Assembly: GCF_006170445.1 (NCBI RefSeq)
Contig: NZ_VCNA01000009.1
Span: 186,001-250,000, forward strand
Direction: 5' to 3'
Source of the DNA: Brevibacillus dissolubilis
GTDB lineage: Bacteria > Bacillota > Bacilli > Brevibacillales > Brevibacillaceae
DNA length: 64,000 bases
This document shows positions 32,752 to 41,605 of the stretch, in pieces. The notes under the pieces are model-generated. The model saw only the letters and a list, made by a program, of their open reading frames with translations, searched no databases and was not told the origin of the DNA. Position 1 is the stretch's first letter; every line of letters begins with the position of its first letter. A program made the translations under genes and the position numbers.

Positions 32752-34243
32752 CTATCGTCCGTCCCCCTTTCCTTGACTTCATGAGCGATTCGTACAGGGC
32801 TTTGAGCTCTGGGTCGTCCATTACGGTTTTCTTAGGTTTCTCTATGTGCTGACCCGATTCCTTCAGGGCCTCTTCTTCCTTCTCTAGCTCCATCTGGCGC
32901 TTGACGGCCATCGGGAGCTCGTCTTCGATCACGAAGCGGTTTCCTTTGCCCCGTCGCGGGGTTTTCGCACTGCTGCCAGACGCAGACATGGCCGCTGGTG
33001 CTGACTGAGCGGCTGCCTGCTGCTTGGCTTCGGCTCGCTCCAGAATGACCTGGACGGCTTCGTCGACCGTGCTGACCTTCTTCGCTTTCCAGTTGTCGCG
33101 GACGGTCTCGATGTAGGCCTTGGGCAGCTCCATGTTGGTGTCACGCAGGGTGTTGAGCAGGAGCGCATTCACGACCTCAGGAGTCAGACCCGATGCGAAA
33201 AAGAGCGTCTCCGCGCGTTCCACATTCACCTTGCCGATCCGTCCGCCGAAGGCTTGCTCCAGTAGGGAGAGCGGCGAATACTGGCGGCATACTTTGGTGA
33301 AGGTAGCAGATCCTGCTGCCGGTAAGTTCCCAGGGGCCAGCTCCTCTGACTCCTGTACGAACGACTGGCGGTTGAGCTTCTCATCCAGATAGCGCTGAAC
33401 CAGCCGCTTGCGGAGAGCATCCTTGTCCAGCTCACCATTGGTACGATACAGACTCCAGTCGGACAGCTCCTGACCCAAGAGCCAGCTGTTCAGATGATAG
33501 AAGCTCATCAGCTTGTAGAAAAACTCAATATTTTCCGTATTCATCACATCGCCTACCTGTACGTGGGACGGCACATTCAAGCGGATAAAGGATAAATCAA
33601 GTGTAGGCGCGGCATCCACTTCGTACTGGGTATCCTGCACAGGGAGTGGATACTGGGTCTGCATCTGATGGAAAAATTGGTCGGTCTCCGAACCGGGGCG
33701 CACATCCACCTCAGACGCACTCAGCGTGTGATACACCTCATAGAAGCGCTTGGTGATGTTCTCCTCGTAAGGGTACTCCTCGGCCAGATTGTGATGCAGG
33801 TGGTCGGCATATCGGCGGCGGATCTGCTCGTATTTGGGCTTGCCTACTTGGTTGAGCAGCATGACCGGCCAGATATCCTCCTGGAAGAATTGATACGGTG
33901 ACAGAGGCGGCTTTAATGTATATTCAAAAAAGTAATCGCGGTCACGATTCTCACGTCGTCTCACTTCCAAAAGCCCCATCGCTTCCAGACGCTCACGGCA
34001 GGCGATCAGACGGTCCAACGAAAGGGAGGTCATCATCATCAGACTGCGGTGTGTCCCTTCGGAAGCGGCAGTACTGCGCTCGTCCACCTCATGAATTAAC
34101 AATTGGTAGAGTGCATAAGAGGCCACGCCTATTAAAGGTAAATAGAGATGAGTTGCATAACCCATCTCCGCTATACTAATCGGTCTTATCATTCGGACGA
34201 GGTAACGGTCATTGGGGGTAAGCTCGTTCCAAACCACTCGCAT
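32738..34243 (-). CDS. dnaB: Replication initiation and membrane attachment protein DnaB
   Basis: The 501-residue Firmicutes DnaB (not the E. coli helicase) works with DnaD and DnaI to load the helicase and tethers origin DNA to the membrane. The N-terminal half is a winged-helix-type domain and the C-terminal half a DnaD/DnaB-like region (about 330-400). A low-complexity Ala/Ser/Lys linker precedes a charged tail. AGGAAGGAA lies about ten bases before the ATG. An extended -10 element is 41 bases upstream, so it may have its own promoter besides nrdR readthrough. Confidence 0.9.
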   Translation of the reverse strand: MRVVWNELTPNDRYLVRMIRPISIAEMGYATHLYLPLIGVASYALYQLLIHEVDERSTAASEGTHRSLMMMTSLSLDRLIACRERLEAMGLLEVRRRENRDRDYFFEYTLKPPLSPYQFFQEDIWPVMLLNQVGKPKYEQIRRRYADHLHHNLAEEYPYEENITKRFYEVYHTLSASEVDVRPGSETDQFFHQMQTQYPLPVQDTQYEVDAAPTLDLSFIRLNVPSHVQVGDVMNTENIEFFYKLMSFYHLNSWLLGQELSDWSLYRTNGELDKDALRKRLVQRYLDEKLNRQSFVQESEELAPGNLPAAGSATFTKVCRQYSPLSLLEQAFGGRIGKVNVERAETLFFASGLTPEVVNALLLNTLRDTNMELPKAYIETVRDNWKAKKVSTVDEAVQVILERAEAKQQAAAQSAPAAMSASGSSAKTPRRGKGNRFVIEDELPMAVKRQMELEKEEEALKESGQHIEKPKKTVMDDPELKALYESLMKSRKGGRTIDESN

Positions 34244-34283
34244 AAGTTGAATGTTCCTTCCTGACTAAAAATCTCGTCCTTGT

Positions 34284-34292
34284 ATTATACCA
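34284..34292 (-). promoter_or_regulatory. Extended -10 promoter element before dnaB
   Basis: TGGTATAAT on the minus strand fits an extended -10 box (TGn plus TATAAT). No good -35 was seen, as is usual for this promoter type. Confidence 0.5.
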
Positions 34293-34348
34293 TGTCAGGA
34301 GCCATGAACAGTATAGGAAGGTTTGGCTGGGAAGCATTCCCGAAAAAC

Positions 34349-36046
34349 TTACCGCAGTGTCCACTCATTCACATTCTCGTAAGGATTCTGGCCCGCCTTG
34401 TCTTTCATCCCGTTTACCTGATCAGATACATAATAGGTTTCCTGGATTTCCACAAGCGGCAATATCGGCAGGTCAGCAGCCCACAGCTCCTGCCACTGTG
34501 CATAGTAGCCTTGGCGGATCTTGGTCGCAAGGGTAGACTTGCCTTGGTCGAGCAGCGTATCTGCTTTGGGATTGTGGTAGCGGGATGCATTGAGGCCCAG
34601 CTCGCCTACTTTTTCCTGACTGTGCCACATCTCGCGAAGTTCACTTGGATCTTGCGGGTACTTCCACGCATAGAGAAAGAGATCTGCGGGCTGACCGCCG
34701 AACAGATAGGCCGTGAACTCAGCAGGGGGCAGAGCTTTTCGCTCGATCTGGACGGGTAGCGCCTTCCACGATTGGAGGACAGCATCCAAAATCCGCTCCC
34801 GGACTGGGTTATCTCCTGGATAGACCAGTGTCAAAGCAAGCGGCTTTTCTTGGGTATAGCCTTTATCAACAAGAATTTTTTGTGCAAATTGTAAATCATA
34901 GGCAGGAAAATTTCCCGCTTTATAGAAAATGGATGGAGAAGAAATAGGACTTTTGACTGGTACAGCAAAACCATGGAAGGCTGTCTTTGCGATCTCCCCG
35001 ACAGGAACCGCCTGCGCCAATGCTTGGCGGATAGCGCGATCCTTCACTTTATCACTTTGTGTGTTGAAGCCGAGATAATGATAGCCGCTCCCCGCACTGG
35101 TCTGAACATGTGCGCCTTGAGTCCCAGATGCCAGTTGGCTTGCCAGATCAGGGGAGACAGCGGTTACATGAATGCGTCCTTGTCTGATCTCCTCGGCGAC
35201 GCGGTCTTCTGCGACCGGTACGATGCGGACAGAAGCAAGCTGCGGCTGTCCATGATAATAGTTGGGGTTAGCGATAAACTGAGCGTCCTGCTGCCCCCAC
35301 GACTTGACTTGAAACGGTCCTGCGCCGATAAGAGAGCCTTGTTTGGCGAGGTCGGCGATCTGGGCCAGATTTTTTCCGTCCAGCTGATGCTTAGGCAATA
35401 ATGGAGCGGTAAAAATCTGGATTGAACTGGCATCGGAGCGGGTAAATGTAAACGTAGCCGTTCCTTTTGCCGCGTCCAGCTTGATCCCGGAGATATCCGG
35501 GGTTTTGCCTTTACGGTACTCTGAGACTCCCTGCAACAGATGAATGCCTGTTTTCCAGACACCATAGTAGTCGGTTCTGGCATACAGCTGATAGGTAAAC
35601 GCGATGTCATCGAGCGTCACAGGCTGACCGTCTGACCACTTCGCTCCGTTGCGCAGAGTGAGTGTGAGCGACGGGGGATTGGCCTCGGAATGGATCTGCG
35701 AGTCAAAGGCAAGCTCTGGCGCTAACAACCCATTCTCATGCAGGGTAAACAGACTGTGATACGTAAACCGCTCATAGTCGGTCAAAAGCGGCTCTTGCTT
35801 GGACAGTCCGAGCGGATCGAGTGCCGGCAGTGCGACAGGGGAACCGATGACCAGCTCCCGGCCTTGTGTGGCGGCAGTGTCAGGCGATGTGGCTTGCGGG
35901 TTTTGATTTTGCTGAGTCGTGATTGTGGAATCGGCAGTGGTGGATGAGTTGGGTTCTGGCTGTCCTTCATCGGTGCATCCCGTCAGAATGATCATACTTA
36001 CCATTACGATACATAGCATAATCTTGGACAGCGACCCTCTACACAT
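34349..36046 (-). CDS. Peptide/nickel-type ABC substrate-binding lipoprotein
   Basis: A 565-residue family 5 extracellular binding protein. The lipobox LTGC puts the lipidated Cys at 24, followed by a Ser/Thr/Gln linker (25-60). The binding-protein body shows NGAKWSDGQPVTLDDIAFTY and SGYHYLGFNTQSDKVKDRAIRQALAQAV. Such proteins bring oligopeptides or metals to an ABC importer; no permease or ATPase is nearby, so it is an orphan. It starts three bases after nrdR. Its place between nrdR and dnaB is unusual. Confidence 0.85.
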   Translation of the reverse strand: MCRGSLSKIMLCIVMVSMIILTGCTDEGQPEPNSSTTADSTITTQQNQNPQATSPDTAATQGRELVIGSPVALPALDPLGLSKQEPLLTDYERFTYHSLFTLHENGLLAPELAFDSQIHSEANPPSLTLTLRNGAKWSDGQPVTLDDIAFTYQLYARTDYYGVWKTGIHLLQGVSEYRKGKTPDISGIKLDAAKGTATFTFTRSDASSIQIFTAPLLPKHQLDGKNLAQIADLAKQGSLIGAGPFQVKSWGQQDAQFIANPNYYHGQPQLASVRIVPVAEDRVAEEIRQGRIHVTAVSPDLASQLASGTQGAHVQTSAGSGYHYLGFNTQSDKVKDRAIRQALAQAVPVGEIAKTAFHGFAVPVKSPISSPSIFYKAGNFPAYDLQFAQKILVDKGYTQEKPLALTLVYPGDNPVRERILDAVLQSWKALPVQIERKALPPAEFTAYLFGGQPADLFLYAWKYPQDPSELREMWHSQEKVGELGLNASRYHNPKADTLLDQGKSTLATKIRQGYYAQWQELWAADLPILPLVEIQETYYVSDQVNGMKDKAGQNPYENVNEWTLR

Positions 36047-36049
36047 GGA

Positions 36050-36559
36050 TTACTCGTCTCCTCCCGTGTCGTTGGATTTTGGCACACCCTCGATCCCTTT
36101 GAGTCGGGCCTGGGCGAGTAAGTCTTCCAATTCTCGCATGAACACATTGATATCTTTAAATTGCCGGTAGACGGAAGCAAAGCGGACATAGGCCACTTCA
36201 TCTATGTAGTATAACCGCTCCATCACTAATTCTCCCACGTCTTTGCTCGGTATTTCGGAGCGCGCGCTGGAACGGAGCTCTTTTTCGATTTCGTTCACAA
36301 CGTTTTCGAGCGTGGCCAGTGCAACAGGACGTTTTTCACATGCACGGATCAAACCGCGCAGAATTTTATCCCGGTTAAATTCTTCCCGTACGCCGTCCTT
36401 CTTCACGATCAAGAGCGGAGTCTCCTCCACCATCTCAAACGTGGTAAAACGGCGGCTGCATTCTTCGCACTCGCGGCGGCGACGGATCGATTTGTTATTG
36501 TTAAACGGACGAGAGTCTAGTACCCGAGTCCCATTAAATTCGCAAAAAGGGCAGCGCAT
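36050..36559 (-). CDS. nrdR: Transcriptional repressor NrdR
   Basis: A 169-residue repressor of ribonucleotide reductase genes. A zinc ribbon (C3, C6, C31, C34) is followed by an ATP-cone (about 49-139: [19 protein letters not shown] onward) that senses ATP/dATP. Start ATG 36559 has GGAGATG upstream and gives the family's MRCPFC start. NrdR beside dnaB-dnaI is the usual Bacillales order. Confidence 0.97.
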   Translation of the reverse strand: MRCPFCEFNGTRVLDSRPFNNNKSIRRRRECEECSRRFTTFEMVEETPLLIVKKDGVREEFNRDKILRGLIRACEKRPVALATLENVVNEIEKELRSSARSEIPSKDVGELVMERLYYIDEVAYVRFASVYRQFKDINVFMRELEDLLAQARLKGIEGVPKSNDTGGDE

Positions 36560-36705
36560 AGCATCATCTCCAAGTTTGTCCAACCTTTTTTTCTAGTGTC
36601 CCTCATCTATTTCTTCTAGTCAAGTTCAAATCCAACTACCTATTTCTTTTTGAAATGTGTACTTCTACAATAATGTTAGTGCGCAACGAAAGGGGAAACA
36701 TCATT

Positions 36706-37824
36706 ATGCGCTTTATCTCCGTAACACAGGCAGAACCCGGAATGAAGATGGGCCAGACCGTACTCACAGAGGACGGGAAGGTATTGCTTGGTCTGGGAGT
36801 CGTTCTGGATGAACGGCTGATCCAAGGCTTACGCAAATCCGGCGTGGACTCCATCTACATCGATGACCCTCACACCGAAGATATCATTGTCCAAGACGTC
36901 ATTCGTCCGGAGACCAGACGTAAAGCGGTCGAAGCCATCCAAAAAGCAGTGAAGCAGATTACCAACTCGAACAAGCTGACACGCCGTGTGTCGGTTAAAG
37001 ATATGGGACTTCTCTTTCAAAAAGCATTCCATGAGATTCTTGAGGACCTGATGGAAAATCCGAATGTCATGATTCACTTAATCAGTATCTCCTCCACTTC
37101 AGGGATGATGTATCATCACAGTGTCAACGTCGCCGTCATGGCCACCGCAGTCGGGATGTCGCTTGGCTACAACCGCCAGCAGCTGACAGAGCTTGGGATC
37201 GGCGCGATGCTGCATGATGTGGGGAAAGTGCTCTTACCCCCAGAGATGTTCGAAAAAACACACCGCTGGAACCCCAATGAGATCGAGACAGCTAAAATGC
37301 ACACACGCCTCGGCTTCGATCTTTTGCGCAAACAGCATGACCTCTCTCTGCTTACAGCACATGTCGCGTTCCAGCACCATGAGCGTCTGGACGGCAGTGG
37401 GTATCCGCAGGGGCTGTCCGGCTCTCAAATTCATGAATATGCGCAAATCGTGGGAATATGCGATGTATATGATTCTCTGACCACACCGCGTCCGTGGCGC
37501 AAGCGTTTCATGCCGCAAGACGCGCTGGAATATCTCCTCGGCACGGGCGACACCAAGTTCTCGCTTCGCCTTGTGGATGCGTTCCGCAAGCATATCGCGG
37601 TCTTCCCGCTTGGCACGAGTATCGTGATGAACACCGGCGAGGTAGGTGTCGTCTGCCGGGTCGATCCGTCGATTGCTCATCGTCCTGTAGTGCGGATCTT
37701 AAAAGACGGACGCGGCAACGACATCTCCATGCCATATGAGCTGGATCTGCGTCAAGACCTGAAGGCATTCATCGCAGGCTTCGAGGATGAATCTCTGTTC
37801 ACTGTCAGTGGATTTGGCAAATAA
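36706..37824 (+). CDS. HD-GYP phosphodiesterase (c-di-GMP)
   Basis: A 372-residue cytoplasmic protein. The N-terminal about 120 residues are a poorly defined DUF3391-like region (TVLTEDGKVLLGLGVVLDER). An HD-GYP domain follows with HD at 170-171 (MLHDVGK) and HHERLDGSGYP at 224-234, all key residues present, so it should hydrolyse c-di-GMP to GMP. AAAGGGG precedes ATG 36706. It is divergent from nrdR and lies where B. subtilis has speD between nrdR and gapB. Confidence 0.92.
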   Translation: MRFISVTQAEPGMKMGQTVLTEDGKVLLGLGVVLDERLIQGLRKSGVDSIYIDDPHTEDIIVQDVIRPETRRKAVEAIQKAVKQITNSNKLTRRVSVKDMGLLFQKAFHEILEDLMENPNVMIHLISISSTSGMMYHHSVNVAVMATAVGMSLGYNRQQLTELGIGAMLHDVGKVLLPPEMFEKTHRWNPNEIETAKMHTRLGFDLLRKQHDLSLLTAHVAFQHHERLDGSGYPQGLSGSQIHEYAQIVGICDVYDSLTTPRPWRKRFMPQDALEYLLGTGDTKFSLRLVDAFRKHIAVFPLGTSIVMNTGEVGVVCRVDPSIAHRPVVRILKDGRGNDISMPYELDLRQDLKAFIAGFEDESLFTVSGFGK

Positions 37825-37851
37825 ACCGAATCGAATCAACTGTCTGCACAT

Positions 37852-37890
37852 GAAAAGCCCGGCTGTAGTAGATACAGCCGGGCCTTTTCA
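37852..37890 (+). terminator. Terminator of the HD-GYP gene
   Basis: AAAAGCCCGGCTGTA and TACAGCCGGGCCTTTT form a strong hairpin 27 bases after the stop. Confidence 0.88.
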
Positions 37891-37935
37891 TAGGGCTAGA
37901 TTTAACAATGAAAAATTACTCTCCGCCTATTCGAC

Positions 37936-37978
37936 GAAAAACCCTCCAGATTCGTTTCAACATCTGGAGGGTTTTTTT
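37936..37978 (-). terminator. gapB terminator
   Basis: AAAAACCCTCCAGAT and ATCTGGAGGGTTTTTTT pair around a ten-base loop; A and T runs on both sides make it work on either strand. It follows gapB on minus. Confidence 0.85.
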
Positions 37979-38024
37979 CATCTTTTTTTATATTTTTTTA
38001 TTCTATGCTCTTCGATAATACGGA

Positions 38025-39071
38025 TTAGACCGTGGTAACGATCTCTTCTGCTTGCACAGCTGCTGCATTGTGCAGGTCGGATACGTGACGCACGAGGTCT
38101 ACAACGCGGCAGGAGTAGCCCCACTCGTTGTCGTACCAAGCGATGACCTTGATCTGCTTGTCGCCCATCACCATGGTGGAGAGACCGTCTACGATGGAAG
38201 AATGGTCATTGCCGTTGAAGTCGGTGGATACGAGTGGCTCTTCGCAGAATTCGATGATGCCTTTCATGGAGCCTTGTGCCGCTTCCTTCAGTACGCGGTT
38301 GACTTCTTCGAGCGTGACGGATTTGCTTACGTTCACCACGAGGTCGACTACGGATACGTTAGGAGTTGGTACACGCAGGGAAAAACCGTTGAGCTTGCCG
38401 TTCAATTCTGGCAATACTTTACCTACTGCACGGGCTGCACCAGTTGTGGTCGGGATGATCGACTGACCGCAGGCGCGGGCACGGCGCAGGTCTTTGTGTG
38501 GATTGTCCAAGTTGACCTGGTCGTTGGTGTAGGAGTGGATGGTGGTCATCAAGCCATGCTCGATACCGAATGCGTCGTTGAGCACTTTGGCCACTGGAGC
38601 CAAGCAGTTGGTGGTGCAGGATGCGTTGGAGACGATGTGGTGGTTGGCGTGGTCGTATTGTTCTTCGTTTACGCCGATGACGATGGTAGCGTCTTCATCT
38701 TTACCCGGTGCAGTGATGACTACTTTTTTCGCACCGGCTTGGAGATGCTTGGAAGCGCCTTCATGATCTTTGAACTTGCCGGTTGCTTCTACGACAATCT
38801 CAACACCAAGCTCGCCCCACGGAAGGTTAAGCGGATTACGGTCAGACAGAACAATCGTCGGTTTGCCATCTACCACGATTTTATTATCAACAACCTCTAC
38901 GGTATTGTTCATGCGGCCATGAATGGAATCATACTTCAGCAGGTGAGCAAGGGTTTCAGGGGCATAGCTCGCATTGATCGCCACGATCTCGATGTTAGGG
39001 TCTTGGATGGCACGGCGGAACACCATGCGCCCGATTCGTCCAAATCCATTGATCCCGATTTTAATTGTCAT
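38025..39071 (-). CDS. gapB: Glyceraldehyde-3-phosphate dehydrogenase, GapB type
   Basis: A 348-residue GAPDH with Rossmann motif INGFGRIGR, catalytic Cys in [12 protein letters not shown] and [10 protein letters not shown]. The segment [20 protein letters not shown], with Ala-Ser instead of the NAD-selecting Asp of GapA, marks the NADP-preferring, gluconeogenic GapB. Its location next to nrdR-dnaB-dnaI matches gapB in Bacillus. It should run from 1,3-bisphosphoglycerate to G3P. The promoter carries a perfect palindrome across the -10. Confidence 0.92.
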   Translation of the reverse strand: MTIKIGINGFGRIGRMVFRRAIQDPNIEIVAINASYAPETLAHLLKYDSIHGRMNNTVEVVDNKIVVDGKPTIVLSDRNPLNLPWGELGVEIVVEATGKFKDHEGASKHLQAGAKKVVITAPGKDEDATIVIGVNEEQYDHANHHIVSNASCTTNCLAPVAKVLNDAFGIEHGLMTTIHSYTNDQVNLDNPHKDLRRARACGQSIIPTTTGAARAVGKVLPELNGKLNGFSLRVPTPNVSVVDLVVNVSKSVTLEEVNRVLKEAAQGSMKGIIEFCEEPLVSTDFNGNDHSSIVDGLSTMVMGDKQIKVIAWYDNEWGYSCRVVDLVRHVSDLHNAAAVQAEEIVTTV

Positions 39072-39125
39072 ATTAATTTTCCCCTTCCCATAATTGAGTT
39101 ACGCTTTTTACGAATATCTCATACT

Positions 39126-39156
39126 CTTATTATAATAAGTATGGCACAATTATCAA
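39126..39156 (-). promoter_or_regulatory. gapB promoter with palindromic operator
   Basis: TTGATA (39151-39156) and TATAAT (39129-39134) with a 16-base spacer. The perfect palindrome CTTATTATAATAAG (39126-39139) covers the -10 box and would suit a dimeric repressor. In B. subtilis gapB is repressed by CcpN on glucose; whether this is a CcpN site is not established. Confidence 0.65.
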
Positions 39157-39234
39157 TGTGTTTTACTAAAAAATAAAAATTTGGACAAATGTGATGGGAT
39201 AAAATGGTGCATGGACCATGCAAATGGAGTAAAA

Positions 39235-39270
39235 ATAAAAAACACACGGAACGAATGTCCATGTGTTTTT
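39235..39270 (-). terminator. Terminator after the DUF3990 pair
   Basis: AACACATGGA and TCCGTGTGTT pair on the minus strand and end in TTTTTTATTTTT. Confidence 0.75.
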
Positions 39271-39286
39271 CAGCTGGTATAGGTGG

Positions 39287-39628
39287 TTATCTCGAACGTC
39301 TGACGATGGCTGTTTTGCCTCGCTTAAACGCGGGATGGTTGGAACGCCCTGTTGTTTCTAGGCTACGCTCTCTTGTCCTGTAACCGCGGCGTTTATGGAT
39401 GTTGCTGACCCATTGGGCTGGTGTGAGATTTTTGATGATTGCGTTGTGGATATTACCCGCGCGGTACTCTGGACTATCATATCTGTCCAGCAGACGGAGT
39501 ACCTCCCGATAACTCATGACGTGTTGATACGCTGTATTCTGACTGTATCCGTATTGATCTGCCAAGGCTTCCGCGATTGCATCTTCGTAATCGTCCAGAT
39601 GTTCCATCTCACAGTTCTTTTCTGTCAT
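39287..39628 (-). CDS. Partner of the DUF3990 protein, unknown (113 aa)
   Basis: The start ATG 39628 lies inside the last codons of the upstream DUF3990 gene, a 20-base overlap, so the two are translated together. The N-terminal 35 residues are acidic (EHLDDYEDAIAEALADQYGY) and helical. The C-terminal 40 are very basic (KRRGYRTRERSLETTGRSNH and on to RRSR). The split charge suggests binding to a protein and to nucleic acid. I recognise no family. By layout it could be the antitoxin or the guide of the ADP-ribosyltransferase-like partner. Confidence 0.65.
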   Translation of the reverse strand: MTEKNCEMEHLDDYEDAIAEALADQYGYSQNTAYQHVMSYREVLRLLDRYDSPEYRAGNIHNAIIKNLTPAQWVSNIHKRRGYRTRERSLETTGRSNHPAFKRGKTAIVRRSR

Positions 39629-40265
39629 AATAAACCCACTTTCCTCTCTCGAATTTGTAGGCTCCATCTAAGTATAAAATCTGTTGGGCCATATCCAAGT
39701 TACTGAACACAATCTGGTTTCCCAAATCCAAGCCAACTAACTGAAGACCTGCTTTACTTTTCGTAATCTCATCATAAAACCAATGAAGAGGAATTTGATC
39801 TTTTGGAAATCGGTTAAGAATAGCGCCTACATCATTATCTGCCATTGGACCAGTGATGACATCAGCATGGACAGACGTTCCTGGAAATGATACATCACTC
39901 ACTTGATGCCTCTTCTGCGCCGAGTTGGTTCGGTTGTACAGAATGAATGTGCTCCACTCCAAACTCGGACCGAGAAAAACAAGATGGCGAATGTTGATAT
40001 CAGGAGTGATGTTGACATGCCGACAGTTTATTTTTAACACAAGGGCATCGTCATCCTGTTCATCAGCACGCTTCATCGCCCATCGCTTGGCCTGCTCCAC
40101 ATCTATGGTCGTATAGAAACCTCTGCCAAAGTCTTTGTCCACAGGCCAGAATGATGGATTCTCCTGATTGATGAGCAGTCTTTTGAAACTGTCACATGTA
40201 CTTGTTACCGTTCCATGATAGACCCATTCAGGAAAAATAATAACGGGTGCATCTACGGACATCAT
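39609..40265 (-). CDS. DUF3990 protein, ADP-ribosyltransferase-like
   Basis: A 218-residue soluble protein with the DUF3990 pattern: YHGT (16-19), DFGRGFYTT (45-53), QAKRWA (58-63) and later DVITGPMADND. The family is placed with ADP-ribosyltransferases and is common in Firmicutes beside small partner genes. The chemistry would be transfer of ADP-ribose from NAD to a target, here unknown. ATG 40265 has GGAGGGAGGG upstream. It is first in a two-gene operon with its own terminator. No secretion signal, so it acts inside the cell, as a toxin-antitoxin effector or a modifying enzyme. The function is inferred. Confidence 0.72.
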   Translation of the reverse strand: MMSVDAPVIIFPEWVYHGTVTSTCDSFKRLLINQENPSFWPVDKDFGRGFYTTIDVEQAKRWAMKRADEQDDDALVLKINCRHVNITPDINIRHLVFLGPSLEWSTFILYNRTNSAQKRHQVSDVSFPGTSVHADVITGPMADNDVGAILNRFPKDQIPLHWFYDEITKSKAGLQLVGLDLGNQIVFSNLDMAQQILYLDGAYKFERGKWVYYDRKEL

Positions 40266-40352
40266 GTATCCCTCCCTCCGCAGTAACTCTTTTGCACCAG
40301 CATACCTGATGGATTTGGGACAAAAAAACACGATTTCTCGTGATATTGGCAC

Positions 40353-40391
40353 AAAAAAGAGGCACCCAGGAATGCTCCCAGATACCTCTTT
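40353..40391 (-). terminator. Terminator after the lytic transglycosylase gene
   Basis: AAAGAGGTATCTGGGAG and CCTGGGTGCCTCTTTTTT pair on the minus strand around CATT. Confidence 0.8.
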
Positions 40392-40421
40392 GACCGTGCA
40401 TATGCTCTTCCTTCGTCTCGA

Positions 40422-40985
40422 TTACTCCAGCTGCTCATCATAAATCTTACTATACCGGTCCTGATAATACAGCACCCGCTGCACATAGTGCCGGGTCTCG
40501 CCATATGGGATATCCTCGATCCGCTCGCGGCTGCCGTCCCACTGACCTCGGGCAAGCCATTCTGTGACATTGCCGGGGCCTGCGTTGTAGGCGGCGATGG
40601 CGAGGGTTTGGTTGCCGTTGAACATTTTGATGAGGAAGGAAAGATACCAGGTACCCATGTCGATGTTCATGATCGGCTCGCTCAGATCTGGATTGGACAG
40701 ACTTTGGAAGCTCTCCTGTGCCTTGACCCAGACGGCGGTGTCCGGCATGAGCTGCATGAGGCCTACCGCGCCTTTTTTGGAGACGAGATTGTCCCGAAAA
40801 GCACTCTCTGTCCGGATCACAGCGAGCACCAGATGCGGATCGACCTCAAAGCGGGCCGACGCTGCTTGGATCTCGGACTGGTATTTGATCGGATACATCC
40901 ACTTCCAGACGAAGGGCGTATTAATCAAAAAGAAGACAGCCATCAGCATGGCAAGAATCACCCACGCAGATTTCTGTGACCTCAT
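40422..40985 (-). CDS. Lytic transglycosylase (SLT family)
   Basis: A 187-residue membrane-anchored murein transglycosylase. One N-terminal TM (about 8-28) is followed by the SLT domain with catalytic E60 (AVIRTESAF), GLMQLMPDTA and AIAAYNAGPGNV. It cuts glycan strands to 1,6-anhydro ends during wall growth or remodelling. It overlaps the coaE stop by four bases, so it belongs to polA-mutM-coaE-slt and should be co-translated with coaE. B. subtilis has a similar gene arrangement. Confidence 0.9.
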   Translation of the reverse strand: MRSQKSAWVILAMLMAVFFLINTPFVWKWMYPIKYQSEIQAASARFEVDPHLVLAVIRTESAFRDNLVSKKGAVGLMQLMPDTAVWVKAQESFQSLSNPDLSEPIMNIDMGTWYLSFLIKMFNGNQTLAIAAYNAGPGNVTEWLARGQWDGSRERIEDIPYGETRHYVQRVLYYQDRYSKIYDEQLE

Positions 40986-41584
40986 CGGGCCGACTCCTTG
41001 AGCAGGGTGTCGAGAAGCTCATCCACTTGCTGCCGTGTCTCTTCAATGGTACCCGTGTTGTCGATGACGTAGTTGGCCTTGGCTTTTTTCTCGTCGATCG
41101 GCAACTGGGCGTTGAGACGGGCGATGGCTTGTTCCTCGGTGAAATCATCCCGTTTCATCAGGCGGGTCAGCTGGGTCTCGCGCGGCACGTAGACAACAGC
41201 GATCTGATTCACCATGAATTCAAGCTTGCTTTCAAACAGGAGGGGGATGTCCATAATCACGAGCTTTTCACCTGCGGAGAGCGCGTTTTCTGCCTGCTCA
41301 CGCATCACGCGGCGAATCTCTGGATGCAGGATCGAGTTGAGCGTCTGCCGCTCCTGTTCATTGGTAAAAACGATGTCCCCCAGCTTTTTGCGGTCAAGCG
41401 TGCCGTCTGGGGCAAGTATCTCTGTACCGAAGTGGCGAACCACTCCCTCGTAGGCAGGCTGTCCCGGTTCGACGACTTGACGGGCGATCAGATCTGCGTC
41501 GACAACCGTGAGACCGCGTTCCCGCAGCATGTTGGAAACGGTGCTTTTCCCTGTGGCGATACCGCCGGTCAGTCCAAGAATCAT
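40982..41584 (-). CDS. coaE: Dephospho-CoA kinase
   Basis: A 200-residue P-loop kinase, GGIATGKS at 7-14, for the last step of CoA synthesis (phosphorylation of the ribose 3'-OH). DADLIARQVVEPGQPAY and IPLLFESKLE are CoaE signatures. It begins 21 bases after mutM and overlaps the lytic transglycosylase start. Housekeeping gene of the polA operon. Confidence 0.97.
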   Translation of the reverse strand: MILGLTGGIATGKSTVSNMLRERGLTVVDADLIARQVVEPGQPAYEGVVRHFGTEILAPDGTLDRKKLGDIVFTNEQERQTLNSILHPEIRRVMREQAENALSAGEKLVIMDIPLLFESKLEFMVNQIAVVYVPRETQLTRLMKRDDFTEEQAIARLNAQLPIDEKKAKANYVIDNTGTIEETRQQVDELLDTLLKESAR

Positions 41585-41605
41585 GCTGGTTCCTCCCTCC
41601 TTCTA

